DNA of 64,000 nucleotides from Halorientalis persicus (GTDB taxonomy: Archaea > Halobacteriota > Halobacteria > Halobacteriales > Haloarculaceae): the NCBI RefSeq assembly GCF_900110215.1, contig NZ_FOCX01000009.1:62001-126000 (forward strand), given 5' to 3'. How positions within the stretch are numbered: position 1 is the first letter of the stretch; each line of letters starts with the position of its first letter. The notes under the pieces were generated by a model that was given only the letters and a program-made list of their open reading frames with translations, was not told where the DNA came from and did not search any database. Made by a program: the position numbers and the translations under genes. Positions 32,318 to 40,777 of the stretch are shown here, piece by piece.

Positions 32318-33591
32318 CGCAGACACAGGCTCTCACCAAGACACTCGTGTTCCCGCTGGACGTGCAGAGTGGCAACGAGAGCCTGCTTCACGACGCTCGA
32401 TTGGAGTGTCGCCGTGTCTTCAACGAGGTGCTACGCCTCAATTATGACGGGTGGGGCTGGAACGAAATCGAAGATGTTGTCGAACAGAACGCCGACCTCG
32501 TGCAAAACACCGCACAGCGCGTCATCGACAAAGCTTTTGACGCACTCGACAACTACTACGACAACGACGATTGGGGACGCCCGTGGTACAAACACGAGAC
32601 TTTCCCATTGCGGATGAACTACAGCGAAGGCTACAACCTTTTTCTCGAAGACGAAGCGGTCCGGTTCCGTATTTCAACGAAACCGTATAACCACGTCAAA
32701 GGCAAACTTCGTGGCACACAAGACTAATTCGACCTGCTTAGACAGGCAATTAACGATGGTGACTGGCACGTCGGCACTGCCGAAGCACTTTGCCGAAAGG
32801 GACGCGAAGAGTTGCACGTCACGGTCACAAACGAAACCGCCGAAGTTGATGCAAAAACGGCGACAGAAACCGTTGTCGGGGTCGATATTAACGAAGGCTG
32901 CGTTGCACTGGCGGCACTGACTGAGAGCGGTATCGAAGATTCCATCGTCATTGACTACCCAGAAATCAAAGAAGAGCGACACCGCTACTTCACGATGCGG
33001 AAGCGGATGCAGAAAGCCGAACAGACCGCATTCAATGACGTGTTCCGCGACAAGGAGCAACGGTTCGTTCACGACCAACTCCACACGGTGTCACGGCGGG
33101 TGGTAGAGTGGATTCAGCGGTTCGACAGTCCCGTGATTATCTTTGAAGACCTCAAAGATATACGAGACGACATCGAGTACGGGCCTCGCATGAACCGCCG
33201 TCTGCACTCGCTCCCGTTCGCCAAACTTCGGGATTTCATCAGCTACAAAGCCGCATGGAAAGGAATCCCTTCAGATGATGTTGACCCGGAGTACACCAGC
33301 CAGCAATGCCCGCTGTGTGGACACACAGAACGGGCGAATCGTAACGGAAAGCGGTTCAAGTGCTGTGAGTGCGAGCATCAAGACCACGCCGACCGTGGTG
33401 CTGGTGTAAGTGTCGCGCAGAAGTGGCTGAGAACGCAAGACGATAGAAATGTGCCTGCTCTCAACACACTCCCGCAAGTGCGGAAATGGGAGTTGCGACG
33501 GCAGGCATCGGGGTCTGTGGACGGCCCGACCGTGACCTCTGATACCGGTCGAGGTAACCAGACCGATGGTATCCGAGGCGTGTCCGACTAA
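32314..33591 (+). pseudogene. tnpB: tnpB with an in-frame stop codon
   Basis: The frame is continuous from 32314 to 33591 except for TAA at 32725-32727, after KGKLRGTQD. Past it the same frame continues FDLLRQAINDGDWHVGT and then VVGVDINEGC, with the RuvC aspartate. The remaining motifs are intact: VIIFEDLKDIRDD carries the glutamate, CPLCGH ... CCECEH is the zinc finger, and HADRGAGVSVAQ holds the last aspartate. A single nonsense mutation has therefore split an otherwise whole 426-codon gene. A truncated protein starting at 32812 could still hold the whole catalytic part. Confidence 0.75.
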
Positions 33592-33643
33592 TCCACGGGA
33601 AGAAGCCTCGGTGCTTGACCCCGAGGCGGTTCACCAAGATACA

Positions 33644-33907
33644 ATGCTTCATGGATATAGCGACGCAATCAGAGACAACCGGAAAGTAGTAATCGCGAAT
33701 TCAAAATGGGTCGAGCGGTGTCTCACCAGTTTAGTGATCGGAGTACTCTACATGTTAGGCGGAGCAGTATTGGTAGTCCTTCCAAACCACATCTACGTCA
33801 GTGGGCTCGTTTTTGCCGGGATATCCGGTGCAGCCCTGCTGATCGGCAAATACATCCTACGGGAAGAGTATTTAACCCTTGAACGAGAACACCCTGATAA
33901 TGACTGA
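33644..33907 (+). CDS. Small membrane protein
   Basis: This 87-residue protein has two hydrophobic segments, LVIGVLYMLGGAVLVVLP and YVSGLVFAGISGAALLIGKY. The N-terminus is soluble, with basic and polar residues, and the tail is charged (REEYLTLEREHPDND). The start at 33644 is chosen because upstream codons fall in the right end of the tnpB element. It overlaps the next small gene by 8 nt. Family not recognised. Confidence 0.55.
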   Translation: MLHGYSDAIRDNRKVVIANSKWVERCLTSLVIGVLYMLGGAVLVVLPNHIYVSGLVFAGISGAALLIGKYILREEYLTLEREHPDND

Positions 33908-34025
33908 CCCAGACGACCTCGATTTCGACGTCGAGGACTCCGATGCGTTCACGGTCGACGAGGACGGAAACGCTCGGGTCAAGATGGAAACGCTCCAGAA
34001 GAACGGGAGCGACACCGACGACTAA
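33900..34025 (+). CDS. Small acidic protein
   Basis: This 41-residue acidic protein (MTDPDDLDFDVEDSDAF, then ARVKMETLQKNGSDTDD) overlaps the membrane-protein gene by 8 nt. Its composition is typical of haloarchaeal small proteins. The overlapping start (ATG inside GATAATGAC) suggests translational coupling. No known family. Confidence 0.45.
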   Translation: MTDPDDLDFDVEDSDAFTVDEDGNARVKMETLQKNGSDTDD

Positions 34026-34145
34026 CGGGTTTTCTGCCTCGCGTACACCCTCAACAGGGTAGTCTGTGCCATTTTCCACCGGCCCATAGGTACCTCCCAA
34101 GTGTCCTGTTCGTACAACTTGGGGCGGTAGCTGTGGAACCGACTT

Positions 34146-34520
34146 ATGACGTTAAAAATAGAGACGGGAAAGAGTGGTGACGAGATCCACCGTAATATCA
34201 CTAAACACACTCTCGAAGAACCGGACGGCACCACAAAAGCGCTCCCTCGTATTCGGACCGCCGAATTCGATGGCATCGGGGACGAGTGTCCCTTCTGTGG
34301 CAGTCTCGAATTCACACGTCTCGCGACACGCGGTGACCATATGGGCGGGTCTCCGGCAATGTCTCGGACGGACTACGGCAGTGCCACTCGGGCACTATTC
34401 ATCAGCTGCAAGGAGTGCCAGCGCAGGCTTTTCCAGGAACCCCTCGCCGGTCAAATGTTCGACCTCTCGAAGTACACCGACGAGCAGGTGGCCGATCTTG
34501 TGGGTCAGCAGGAGCTGTGA
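34146..34520 (+). CDS. Zinc-binding protein with TFIIS-like cysteine pairs
   Basis: This 124-residue protein has CPFCGSLEF near residue 48 and CKECQRR near 91. The intervening RGDHMGGSPAMSRTDYGSA is rich in polar and charged residues. The spacing and the RTDYGSATRAL segment recall the C-terminal zinc ribbon of TFIIS and RPB9, where a DE or DY pair follows. It probably interacts with RNA polymerase, DNA or a nuclease partner. It is the first of a run of four genes to 35748, with the next beginning 2 nt later. Confidence 0.6.
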   Translation: MTLKIETGKSGDEIHRNITKHTLEEPDGTTKALPRIRTAEFDGIGDECPFCGSLEFTRLATRGDHMGGSPAMSRTDYGSATRALFISCKECQRRLFQEPLAGQMFDLSKYTDEQVADLVGQQEL

Positions 34521-34522
34521 CG

Positions 34523-34642
34523 ATGTCTGGTGAAGAATCCGAGCCGGTACAATTCGAGCCAGGAGTAAAGCGCGACGGAACCATCGGAGACCTGTGGGTC
34601 GAAGATGGGGATGAACACTTCGTCCCGCTGTTCGACCAATGA
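34523..34642 (+). CDS. Small acidic protein
   Basis: This 39-residue protein (MSGEESEPVQFEPGVKRD, then GTIGDLWVEDGDEHFVPLFDQ when counted across its short length) starts 2 nt after the zinc-protein stop. Its own stop overlaps the next start (ATGA at 34639), so translational coupling is likely. Too short for a family assignment. Confidence 0.45.
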   Translation: MSGEESEPVQFEPGVKRDGTIGDLWVEDGDEHFVPLFDQ

Positions 34643-34965
34643 CTGAAGTCCGAATCGAAGCAGACCCGCAAGAGGAGTTTGAAGAGTATCTTTCCGAAGT
34701 GGTTGAAGGCTTGCAGGACCATGCTGCCACAGAAGAGATTTCCACACGGGGTGTCGCCAACTCGCTCATCGTGAGCGCAGTGTTCGTCGACGACGAACCA
34801 ACGGTTGCACTGACTACAAGCGGGATGCCGTACGTCCACGAGCGGATCTGGCCGAAAGATGTCCTGCGAGGGAGCGACAAATATCCCTACCACACAACCA
34901 GCTCGTCGCTTCGCGAAGTCGCCGTCGACGTCCTCGCTGACGAACTTGATGAACGGCTCTCCTGA
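34639..34965 (+). CDS. Hypothetical protein
   Basis: This 108-residue alpha/beta protein (EEFEEYLSEVVEGLQDHAAT, NSLIVSAVFVDDEPTVALTT, YHTTSSSLREVAVDVLADEL) has a leading acidic helix, strands, then a closing helix. It is unrecognised. It overlaps the preceding mini-gene and lies 24 nt before the nuclease-like gene, so it could be a helper of the GIY-YIG/methyltransferase pair. Confidence 0.5.
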   Translation: MTEVRIEADPQEEFEEYLSEVVEGLQDHAATEEISTRGVANSLIVSAVFVDDEPTVALTTSGMPYVHERIWPKDVLRGSDKYPYHTTSSSLREVAVDVLADELDERLS

Positions 34966-34989
34966 TCGGTCATCACAGCACACGAGCCC

Positions 34990-35748
34990 ATGCTCAGTTC
35001 CGCATACACCGGTCGCAACACAGCACACAGCCGGCTCCAGTCCATTTTAGCTACGCTGCAGGACAACTGTGGTGGGCCATTCTATCTCGAAAACGCCACG
35101 GGAAACCAAGACTGGCCAGACGCTGGCATCTACTTTTTCTTCGATCCGACGACGGACTTTTCCCAACCACCATCTCAGTGGCGGCTTGTTCGGATCGGAA
35201 CCGTTGGCGTGAGTGCTGGTTCGAGCAACGGACTTTGGTCCCGTCTGCGACAGCACCGAGGGAACACGGAGCGGGCAGAACACCCGAATGGCGGCAACCA
35301 CCGTGGATCTGTCTGGCGGCGACACGTCGGGCGGGCCCTCATCGAACGGGACGGACTACACGAGCAGTTTTCCCACTGGGGCACGCCCCACCGAGATGGA
35401 ATCCCGATCGAAACAACGGAACTGCGAGAACAGGAACACCCGCTCGAACTCGCAGTGAGTGCGTACATCCGCCGGCTGCCGTTCCTGGTCGTCGATATTC
35501 CCGGCGAGCCGGGCCCAAAATCGGACCGGGCCTTCATCGAGAAGAATACGATCGCTCTCGTGAGCCAGTCGCGATTGCGTGGCGATCAGCAGATTCCAGA
35601 CGGCTGGCTCGGCAACCACGCGGCGGCCGGAGAAATACGACAATCCGGGCTGTGGAACATCGACCACGTCGGCGGGTTCCACACAACCGCTGCCCTCGAT
35701 CTGCTTGAAGACTACACAGCCAGTACCGATCCGGTCGCAAACGAGTAG
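34990..35748 (+). CDS. GIY-YIG-like nuclease
   Basis: This 252-residue protein carries the GIY-YIG pattern. GIYFFFD (residues 46-52) is the GIY strand. The second strand is RLVRIGTVGVSA, and LWSRLRQHRG holds the conserved arginine and a helix, followed by WRRHVGRALIERD. A glutamate in a later helix (EQEHPLELAVSAYI) would be the metal ligand. GIY-YIG domains cleave DNA in restriction, repair and homing enzymes. It is followed 40 nt later by a methyltransferase gene, which suggests a restriction-modification pair. The C-terminal part (DGWLGNHAAAGEIRQSGLWN) looks like a specificity domain. Confidence 0.65.
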   Translation: MLSSAYTGRNTAHSRLQSILATLQDNCGGPFYLENATGNQDWPDAGIYFFFDPTTDFSQPPSQWRLVRIGTVGVSAGSSNGLWSRLRQHRGNTERAEHPNGGNHRGSVWRRHVGRALIERDGLHEQFSHWGTPHRDGIPIETTELREQEHPLELAVSAYIRRLPFLVVDIPGEPGPKSDRAFIEKNTIALVSQSRLRGDQQIPDGWLGNHAAAGEIRQSGLWNIDHVGGFHTTAALDLLEDYTASTDPVANE

Positions 35749-35788
35749 CACGCTCCCACATTGAGACTTCGAGAACTAACCAAGTCAG

Positions 35789-36547
35789 ATGGTTTCGATC
35801 ACCTACCGACTAGCAGATGCCCTCGAAACACTCCATTCTCGTCCCAACAACAGCGTATCGCTCATCCACCTGGACGATGCGTGGGCGAGGCCGATGCGGA
35901 ATGGACAATTTGGCGTGGAATACCCGACACATTCGTTTTCCGAGTCGGACGACCATCACGACGACCATGACACGTCCCTCACTACCTCCGCCCTCATCGA
36001 CGCTGTCCACGGGTGTCTCGAACCCGGCGGTGTTCTCATTGCCGACGTCGACGATTGGCTACTCCCTCGGCTCTGGGACTACATTCAAGACACGTGGGGG
36101 GAGTCGAGAATCCGAACCGGGCAGGTGACGGAGCTGACCCAAGATGGTGAACCGGACAAATCCACAGCCGGAATGTATCTCACCAACGGCGGGTATTCCG
36201 TCCTGTTTGCCTGGAAACAAGCCTGTCCGATCCCGGCTGACCACCCGGTCGGAAGCAACCTCCGACTCAACATTCCCTGCGGCCGGCAACGAGAGAACTT
36301 CGACTGGGGGACAGCGAAACCCCTCGCACCGTACCGGAGCTACCTCTCGCAGTTAACCACTTCCGGGGACACGGTCATGGTCCCCTGCGCTGGAACCGCC
36401 CCCCTCGCAATCGCCGCTGAACTCGAGTACGACGACGAAACCCCTCTCACCGTCAAGTGCATCGATATCGAAGACGAAGCGAAGGAAGCGTACGAGCGCC
36501 GGCGAAAAGAGGAACTGGACCGGCAGGTATCGATCGCTGATTTCTAG
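35789..36547 (+). CDS. Beta-class-like DNA methyltransferase, DDAW variant
   Basis: This 252-residue protein has motif IV before motif I, the order of beta-class amino-methyltransferases. SVSLIHLDDAWARP (residues 22-35) has DDAW in place of DPPY. Near the C-terminus, PLAPYRSYLSQLTTSGDTVM then VPCAGTAPLAIAAELE (from residue 198) has the PCAGTA SAM-binding loop in place of PxxGSGT. GCLEPGGVLIADVDDW lies between. The aspartate and aromatic residue of the active site are kept. It probably modifies adenine or cytosine in host or element DNA and protects it from the neighbouring GIY-YIG enzyme. The end overlaps the convergent thioredoxin-like gene by 4 nt. Confidence 0.7.
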   Translation: MVSITYRLADALETLHSRPNNSVSLIHLDDAWARPMRNGQFGVEYPTHSFSESDDHHDDHDTSLTTSALIDAVHGCLEPGGVLIADVDDWLLPRLWDYIQDTWGESRIRTGQVTELTQDGEPDKSTAGMYLTNGGYSVLFAWKQACPIPADHPVGSNLRLNIPCGRQRENFDWGTAKPLAPYRSYLSQLTTSGDTVMVPCAGTAPLAIAAELEYDDETPLTVKCIDIEDEAKEAYERRRKEELDRQVSIADF

Positions 36548-37197
36548 AGTTGGCTCTGGATTTCCGCCCGAATCGCATCCTGATACGTACGGTCACCCTC
36601 TGGCGGCGATACGACCGTCCCGTTGACAACGACACCCGGCGTTCCAGAGATACCATGAGAATTCCCGCGCTCTTTGTCCGCTTCGACTGGTTTTCGATAG
36701 TACTGGTTTTGGACATCCTCCCAGACCGAATCTGAAACGCCTGCCGTCTCTTCGAGTGTCGTCCGGATCAGGTCCGTTGACGCGTTCTGGGACTCGAACA
36801 TCTGGTCGCGATACGACACGTGGGCAGATGCCCCCGCTTCGACACCAGCTGTAACGCCCGCCATCGCAGCCAACCATGAGTTGTTACCGACTGGGATTGG
36901 GTAGTCATAGAACTGGAACTGCACGTTCGGATCGGACGACGATCGGACAAACTCGTCGACTAGCTGTTGTTCGGTGCCACTGTGGAAATCGTGGCAGTGC
37001 GGGCACTCGTAATCGGTGTAGAGTTCGACAGTAACAGACGCGTCCTCGGGGCCACGAGACGGCCGCGGAGCAGCAGACGGCGCAACACCGTCCGGTGCTG
37101 GCGTAGCATTCTCACCAGATCCACCAAGACAGCCAGCAACCGAGCTGATAGCGACAGCAGTACCAGACAAAACCGCTCTTCGGGACCAATTATCCAT
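36544..37197 (-). CDS. Exported DsbA-like thiol-disulfide oxidoreductase
   Basis: This 217-residue protein has an N-terminal twin-arginine leader, NWSRRAVLSGTAVAISSVAGC, ending in a lipobox (VAGC). It is probably a membrane-anchored lipoprotein on the outer face of the cell membrane. The thioredoxin-like domain starts with VTVELYTDYECPHCHDFHSG (CPHC active site), and the cis-proline segment is SGTPGVVVNGT. DsbA-like enzymes form or reshuffle disulfides in secreted proteins. The start at 37197 is the one that makes the leader. It looks unrelated to the surrounding DNA-metabolism genes and is convergent with the methyltransferase gene. Confidence 0.85.
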   Translation of the reverse strand: MDNWSRRAVLSGTAVAISSVAGCLGGSGENATPAPDGVAPSAAPRPSRGPEDASVTVELYTDYECPHCHDFHSGTEQQLVDEFVRSSSDPNVQFQFYDYPIPVGNNSWLAAMAGVTAGVEAGASAHVSYRDQMFESQNASTDLIRTTLEETAGVSDSVWEDVQNQYYRKPVEADKERGNSHGISGTPGVVVNGTVVSPPEGDRTYQDAIRAEIQSQL

Positions 37198-37343
37198 ACT
37201 GCAAGTTACTAGACGGAAGACCTTGATCATGACGGTTGGGTTCTCAAATTTTGTATCAAGAGCCCCCTCATCGACAAAATAGAAGCTCAAGAACAGCTAC
37301 CGACAGATTGACAGACACCGGGATAATCAGCTACAATAATCAG

Positions 37344-38975
37344 ATGGAGCCGGGTCGTATCCACCAGGAGTTTCCCGCGCCGAGTTATCGCGGCTATCAG
37401 AAGCAGTCACTCACCCAAATCAAGAAGGCGTACCAGGACGGCAATGACGTGGTCCTGATCCGAGCCCCGACAGGCAGTGGGAAGAGTCTCTTGGCCCGCG
37501 CCATCGCCGGGTGTGCAGATCACGCTTCGGAAGTTGACAGTGATGATGCCGCCACAGATGCCTATTACACCACGCCCCAGGTGTCCCAGATCGACGACGT
37601 CGCCGAAGACGAGTTACTCTCAGATTTTGACGTCCTGAAGGGGAAAGGCAACTACGACTGCATTCATCCCGACGTTTCCGACGGTGTCCCCGTTCACGAA
37701 GCCCCCTGCAACCTGCAGAGTAGCTTCGATTGTGACATCAAGCACCGCTGTCCCTACTACGAGGATCGGGAAGTGGCAGAGACTGGCCGCTTTGCCGCGA
37801 TGACGCTCGCCCTGTTTCTCGAGTCTGCTATCACTGGCATCTTCGAGGACCGAGACGTGATCGTGATCGACGAAGCCCACGGCCTCCCCAAGTGGGCCGA
37901 GATGTACGGCTCCATCACGCTCGGTCCCGATACCGTGCCGAACTGGAATCGGATTCCAACCCCCTCGATCAACAGCATCACCGACGCCGCCCAGTTCGCC
38001 GGCCACATTAACGCCGAACTGGAGCAGACAAGGATTGACCTGAAAGGAAAACCGAACCTCAATCCCGACGAAGGGGCCCAGCTGAACGAAACCGAGCGCC
38101 TCCTGCGAGACCTCTCGTGGTTCCTCAACGAGTACCACAACTCCGAGACGGAAACGCAGTGGCACGTCAGTCAGGGAGACGACGGCGCCGTGACGGTCAA
38201 GCCGATCAACCCCGAACGCCTGCTCTACCACACACTGTGGGACCGAGGCAACAAATTCGCCCTGCTGTCAGCAACGATTCTCAGCCGTCGGTCATTCTGC
38301 CGGGAAGTCGGACTCGACCCCGATCGAGTCGCGCTGGTCGATATCGATCACACGTTCCCCCTCGAACACCGGCCCCTATACGATATCATGCAGGGGAAGA
38401 TGACGATGGACGAGCGCGACGAGACAATTCCAGACATTGCCGAAGCCATCGCGAGGGTCATGGCTAAACACCCGGACGAAAAGGGGCTGATCCACTGCCA
38501 CTCGTATGGAATTCAACAGAGACTGTATGATTATCTTACATATATCGCCGGCACATCCCGGCTCAGAGATCACGATAGCGCCGACCGAGACCCCGCGCTC
38601 GCTGATTGGAAACGGTCCAGCGACCCCGACGTCTTCCTGAGTGTCAAGATGGAGGAAGCGCTCGATCTCAAGGACGATCTCGCTCGGTGGCAAGTCCTCT
38701 GCAAAGCGCCATACCCGAATACGATGGACCCCACCGTCGACAAACGAGTCAACGAGAACGGCGACTGGGCATGGTACTACGGGACAACGCTCGCGACCGT
38801 CATGCAAGCCTGTGGACGAGTTGTCCGGTCCCCAGACGACTGGGGCGCAACGTACGTAGCCGACACAAGTTTTGAGGACCTCTTCAACCAAACTCGAGAT
38901 CGGATGCCTGGCTGGTTCCGGGAACAAGTCGAAGCCATGGAACAGCCAGACCTCCCCCAGATCGCTCAACACTAA
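37344..38975 (+). CDS. XPD/Rad3-like DEAH helicase with Fe-S cysteines
   Basis: This 543-residue superfamily 2 helicase has Walker A APTGSGKSLL (41-50) and DEAH at 176-179 (VIDEAHGLPKWAE). Four cysteines in between (YDCIHPDVSDG ... EAPCNLQSSFDC ... RCPYYED) could hold a 4Fe-4S cluster, as in XPD, DinG and FANCJ. Motif V-VI-like QACGRVVRSPDDWGATYVAD closes the C-terminal domain. It should unwind DNA 5'-to-3', in repair, R-loop removal or element replication. It is shorter than a typical XPD (about 700 residues). Start ATG 37344, after ACAATAATCAG. Confidence 0.85.
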   Translation: MEPGRIHQEFPAPSYRGYQKQSLTQIKKAYQDGNDVVLIRAPTGSGKSLLARAIAGCADHASEVDSDDAATDAYYTTPQVSQIDDVAEDELLSDFDVLKGKGNYDCIHPDVSDGVPVHEAPCNLQSSFDCDIKHRCPYYEDREVAETGRFAAMTLALFLESAITGIFEDRDVIVIDEAHGLPKWAEMYGSITLGPDTVPNWNRIPTPSINSITDAAQFAGHINAELEQTRIDLKGKPNLNPDEGAQLNETERLLRDLSWFLNEYHNSETETQWHVSQGDDGAVTVKPINPERLLYHTLWDRGNKFALLSATILSRRSFCREVGLDPDRVALVDIDHTFPLEHRPLYDIMQGKMTMDERDETIPDIAEAIARVMAKHPDEKGLIHCHSYGIQQRLYDYLTYIAGTSRLRDHDSADRDPALADWKRSSDPDVFLSVKMEEALDLKDDLARWQVLCKAPYPNTMDPTVDKRVNENGDWAWYYGTTLATVMQACGRVVRSPDDWGATYVADTSFEDLFNQTRDRMPGWFREQVEAMEQPDLPQIAQH

Positions 38976-39041
38976 CCTTTCGTTGACGGGCGCGCTGGAC
39001 ACGGCGTAGTACTTATACTACAATAGCACATGTAATACACC

Positions 39042-39299
39042 ATGGGGAGTGTCAGTTTCCGTGTGCCCGACGAGGTGAAAGCACGGATGGAAGAACACGA
39101 CGAGGTGAACTGGAGTGCAGTCCTCCGTGACCACATCGAGGAGGAACTACACAGTCTGGAATCGCGAAATATCGCCCACGCAGTTGCGACCAGCGAGCGA
39201 CTGAGCAGTGCCGTCGACGCCGACGAGGTGGCGACGACCAACACGGCAGAACAGATCCGTGAGTTCCGCGACACCCGATACGGAGAGGAACAGACCTGA
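39042..39299 (+). CDS. vapB: VapB-like antitoxin
   Basis: This 85-residue ribbon-helix-helix antitoxin (GSVSFRVPDEVKARMEEHD, NWSAVLRDHIEEELHSLESR) should bind DNA through the strand SVSFRV and neutralise the toxin through its C-terminal half. It overlaps the toxin gene by one base (TGATG at 39297). A TATA-like ACTTATACTAC lies about 30 nt upstream of the start. It is an ordinary type II pair and may stabilise the island. Confidence 0.85.
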   Translation: MGSVSFRVPDEVKARMEEHDEVNWSAVLRDHIEEELHSLESRNIAHAVATSERLSSAVDADEVATTNTAEQIREFRDTRYGEEQT

Positions 39300-39718
39300 T
39301 GGCGGACATCGTCGTCGACACTAGCACTGTCGTGAAGTGGTACATTCCCGAACAGCATCACGAGCAAGCCCGAACACTTCGTGACGATTTCCTCAACGGC
39401 AAACACGACCTGTGCGCACCGGCGCTCATGCCCTTCGAGGCCGTCAATGCACTCAACTACAGCGGCCACTACGATGGTGAGCGCCTTCGCGAGGCCGCAC
39501 ACTCGCTGGACAACTACGGTATCGAACTTGTCGCGTTCGGGTCGGTCGGCCCCATCGCGGAGATCACGAATGCTGTGGACATCACGGCGTACGACGCTGC
39601 CTATGTGGCACTCGCCGTCGAACGGGATGAGATAGCCTACACCGCTGATGGAAATCTCTTACAGGATCTGGACGGGAGTGAGTACGAGGACACCGTCGCC
39701 CACATCCAGACCTACTGA
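39299..39718 (+). CDS. vapC: VapC-like PIN-domain toxin
   Basis: This 139-residue PIN ribonuclease has its acidic site visible: Asp in IVVDTSTVVKWY, Glu in MPFEAVNALNY, and Asp in ITAYDAAYVALAV. A C-terminal TADGNLLQDL fits the fourth ligand region. VapC toxins cut tRNA or other RNAs until blocked by VapB. It is co-transcribed with the antitoxin, starting 1 nt before its stop ends. It appears intact. Confidence 0.85.
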   Translation: MADIVVDTSTVVKWYIPEQHHEQARTLRDDFLNGKHDLCAPALMPFEAVNALNYSGHYDGERLREAAHSLDNYGIELVAFGSVGPIAEITNAVDITAYDAAYVALAVERDEIAYTADGNLLQDLDGSEYEDTVAHIQTY

Positions 39719-39779
39719 GCGATGAGTTGCGTTTCCTGCTGCATACACTCTCTATATTGCCTACACCGACAGAACAGCG

Positions 39780-40433
39780 CTACTGATTTTGAACCAACTG
39801 GAATATCCATTCAGAGAGTTCATCCGATGTGATCGGGTCGATCTCTCCGTCATTACCCACCAACGGTGATATCTTGTCGCCAGCCATCAACAGCGAAAAG
39901 TCAAGATCCTTCTTTGCAGGGCGGAGCAGATACGTTCGGTTCCCGTTGTGGACAGTCGCTTCACGTCGAATCTCTCCCTTTTCTTCGAGTTTGCTGGCGA
40001 TCCGACTTCCAGTCCGACTACTCACGTCGAGTTCCTTCCACAACTCGCTCTGATAGAGGGCTCTGCGATCCTTGATCAATTCGAGAGCGCGGTCCTGTTG
40101 GGAGTCCGATTGTGAGTCCCCAGCTGCACTGGACGCAGGTTGAGATACCTCCTCGGTTGCCGATTGTCGAGTCTGAGAATCCTCGTCGGGTGACTCGTCA
40201 GTGTTTGCTGTCTGGGCATCCGTTGGCGATAGAAGATAGGTCCGTCGCCCATTTCGCGTGGTTTCGGTTCGTTCGATTAATCCCTTCTCGGCAAGCGCAG
40301 TCGCAAGGCGACTGCCTGCCCGACTGTTGGCGTCTAGCGCTTTCCAAAGTTCGCTCTGGGTGATTTCGCCCCGCTCCTGGATCAACTCCAAAGCCCGTTG
40401 TTGTTGCGTCGTAAGATCAGCAGTCGCATTCAT
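39780..40433 (-). CDS. Tandem winged-helix (MarR-like) protein
   Basis: This 217-residue protein is built from two homologous winged helices. The first (residues about 8-70) runs QQQRALELIQERGEITQSEL, LWKALDANSRAGSRLATALA, NGRRTYLL. The second (about 110-175) runs QDRALELIKDRRALYQSEL, LWKELDVSSRTGSRIASKLE, NGNRTYLL. A glutamine/serine linker connects them. The repeats are close enough to suggest internal duplication. The C-terminal 45 residues (FSLLMAGDKISPLVGNDGEI) are separate. It is likely a regulator, convergent with vapBC. It lies at the right edge of the island. Confidence 0.75.
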   Translation of the reverse strand: MNATADLTTQQQRALELIQERGEITQSELWKALDANSRAGSRLATALAEKGLIERTETTRNGRRTYLLSPTDAQTANTDESPDEDSQTRQSATEEVSQPASSAAGDSQSDSQQDRALELIKDRRALYQSELWKELDVSSRTGSRIASKLEEKGEIRREATVHNGNRTYLLRPAKKDLDFSLLMAGDKISPLVGNDGEIDPITSDELSEWIFQLVQNQ

Positions 40434-40504
40434 TAACTAGATTCACTAATTTGTTAGCCATCCGTCTTATGATCTCTTTTTCTTGTGTCCTCGCGATTGG
40501 AGCG

Positions 40505-40777
40505 ATGGTCAACCAAGTCCCGCTCGCGATCGATCGTTCCAGCAGTGTCCAAGACCTCAAAGACGCTGTTCGACACCACCTCGCTGACGATTCGTACGGG
40601 CGACCGCCAATCGAATACGATGCGCCGCCCCGGATCAGCGACCCTCTCGAAGCCGAGAAAGCCCTCAGTCGGCCAGGGCACAACTGCAGTGGTCGCAATC
40701 TCGGCGTCGTGATCAGTTTCAGGGGGAACCGGCCGTTCGCAACGGTCGGCCGTGGTGAATCGCCAGACGGAACTTGA
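40505..40777 (+). pseudogene. Gene fragment cut off by the IS5 element
   Basis: This open frame (MVNQVPLAIDRSSSVQDLKD, then DDSYGRPPIEYDAPPRISDP) runs into the left end of the IS5-family element at about 40770 and stops within it. It looks like the N-terminal part of a longer gene. No family can be assigned and no continuation is found on the far side of the IS. A small intact gene is the alternative. Confidence 0.35.

Larger units (their letters stand above)
32135..33633 (+). mobile_element. DUF2080-tnpB element of IS605 type, inactivated
   Basis: It begins near the inverted repeat AAGTATAT-N7-ATATACTT (32135-32157), which also contains the TATA box. It includes the DUF2080 gene and tnpB, and ends with the hairpin GCCTCGGTGCTTGACCCCGA...C then GGTTCACC. 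The left border is approximate. No tnpA is present. Confidence 0.55.

Noticed and set aside
13867-38975. Provirus
   Set aside because: No terminase, portal, capsid, tail or integrase gene could be recognised. The helper-type genes also occur on plasmids.
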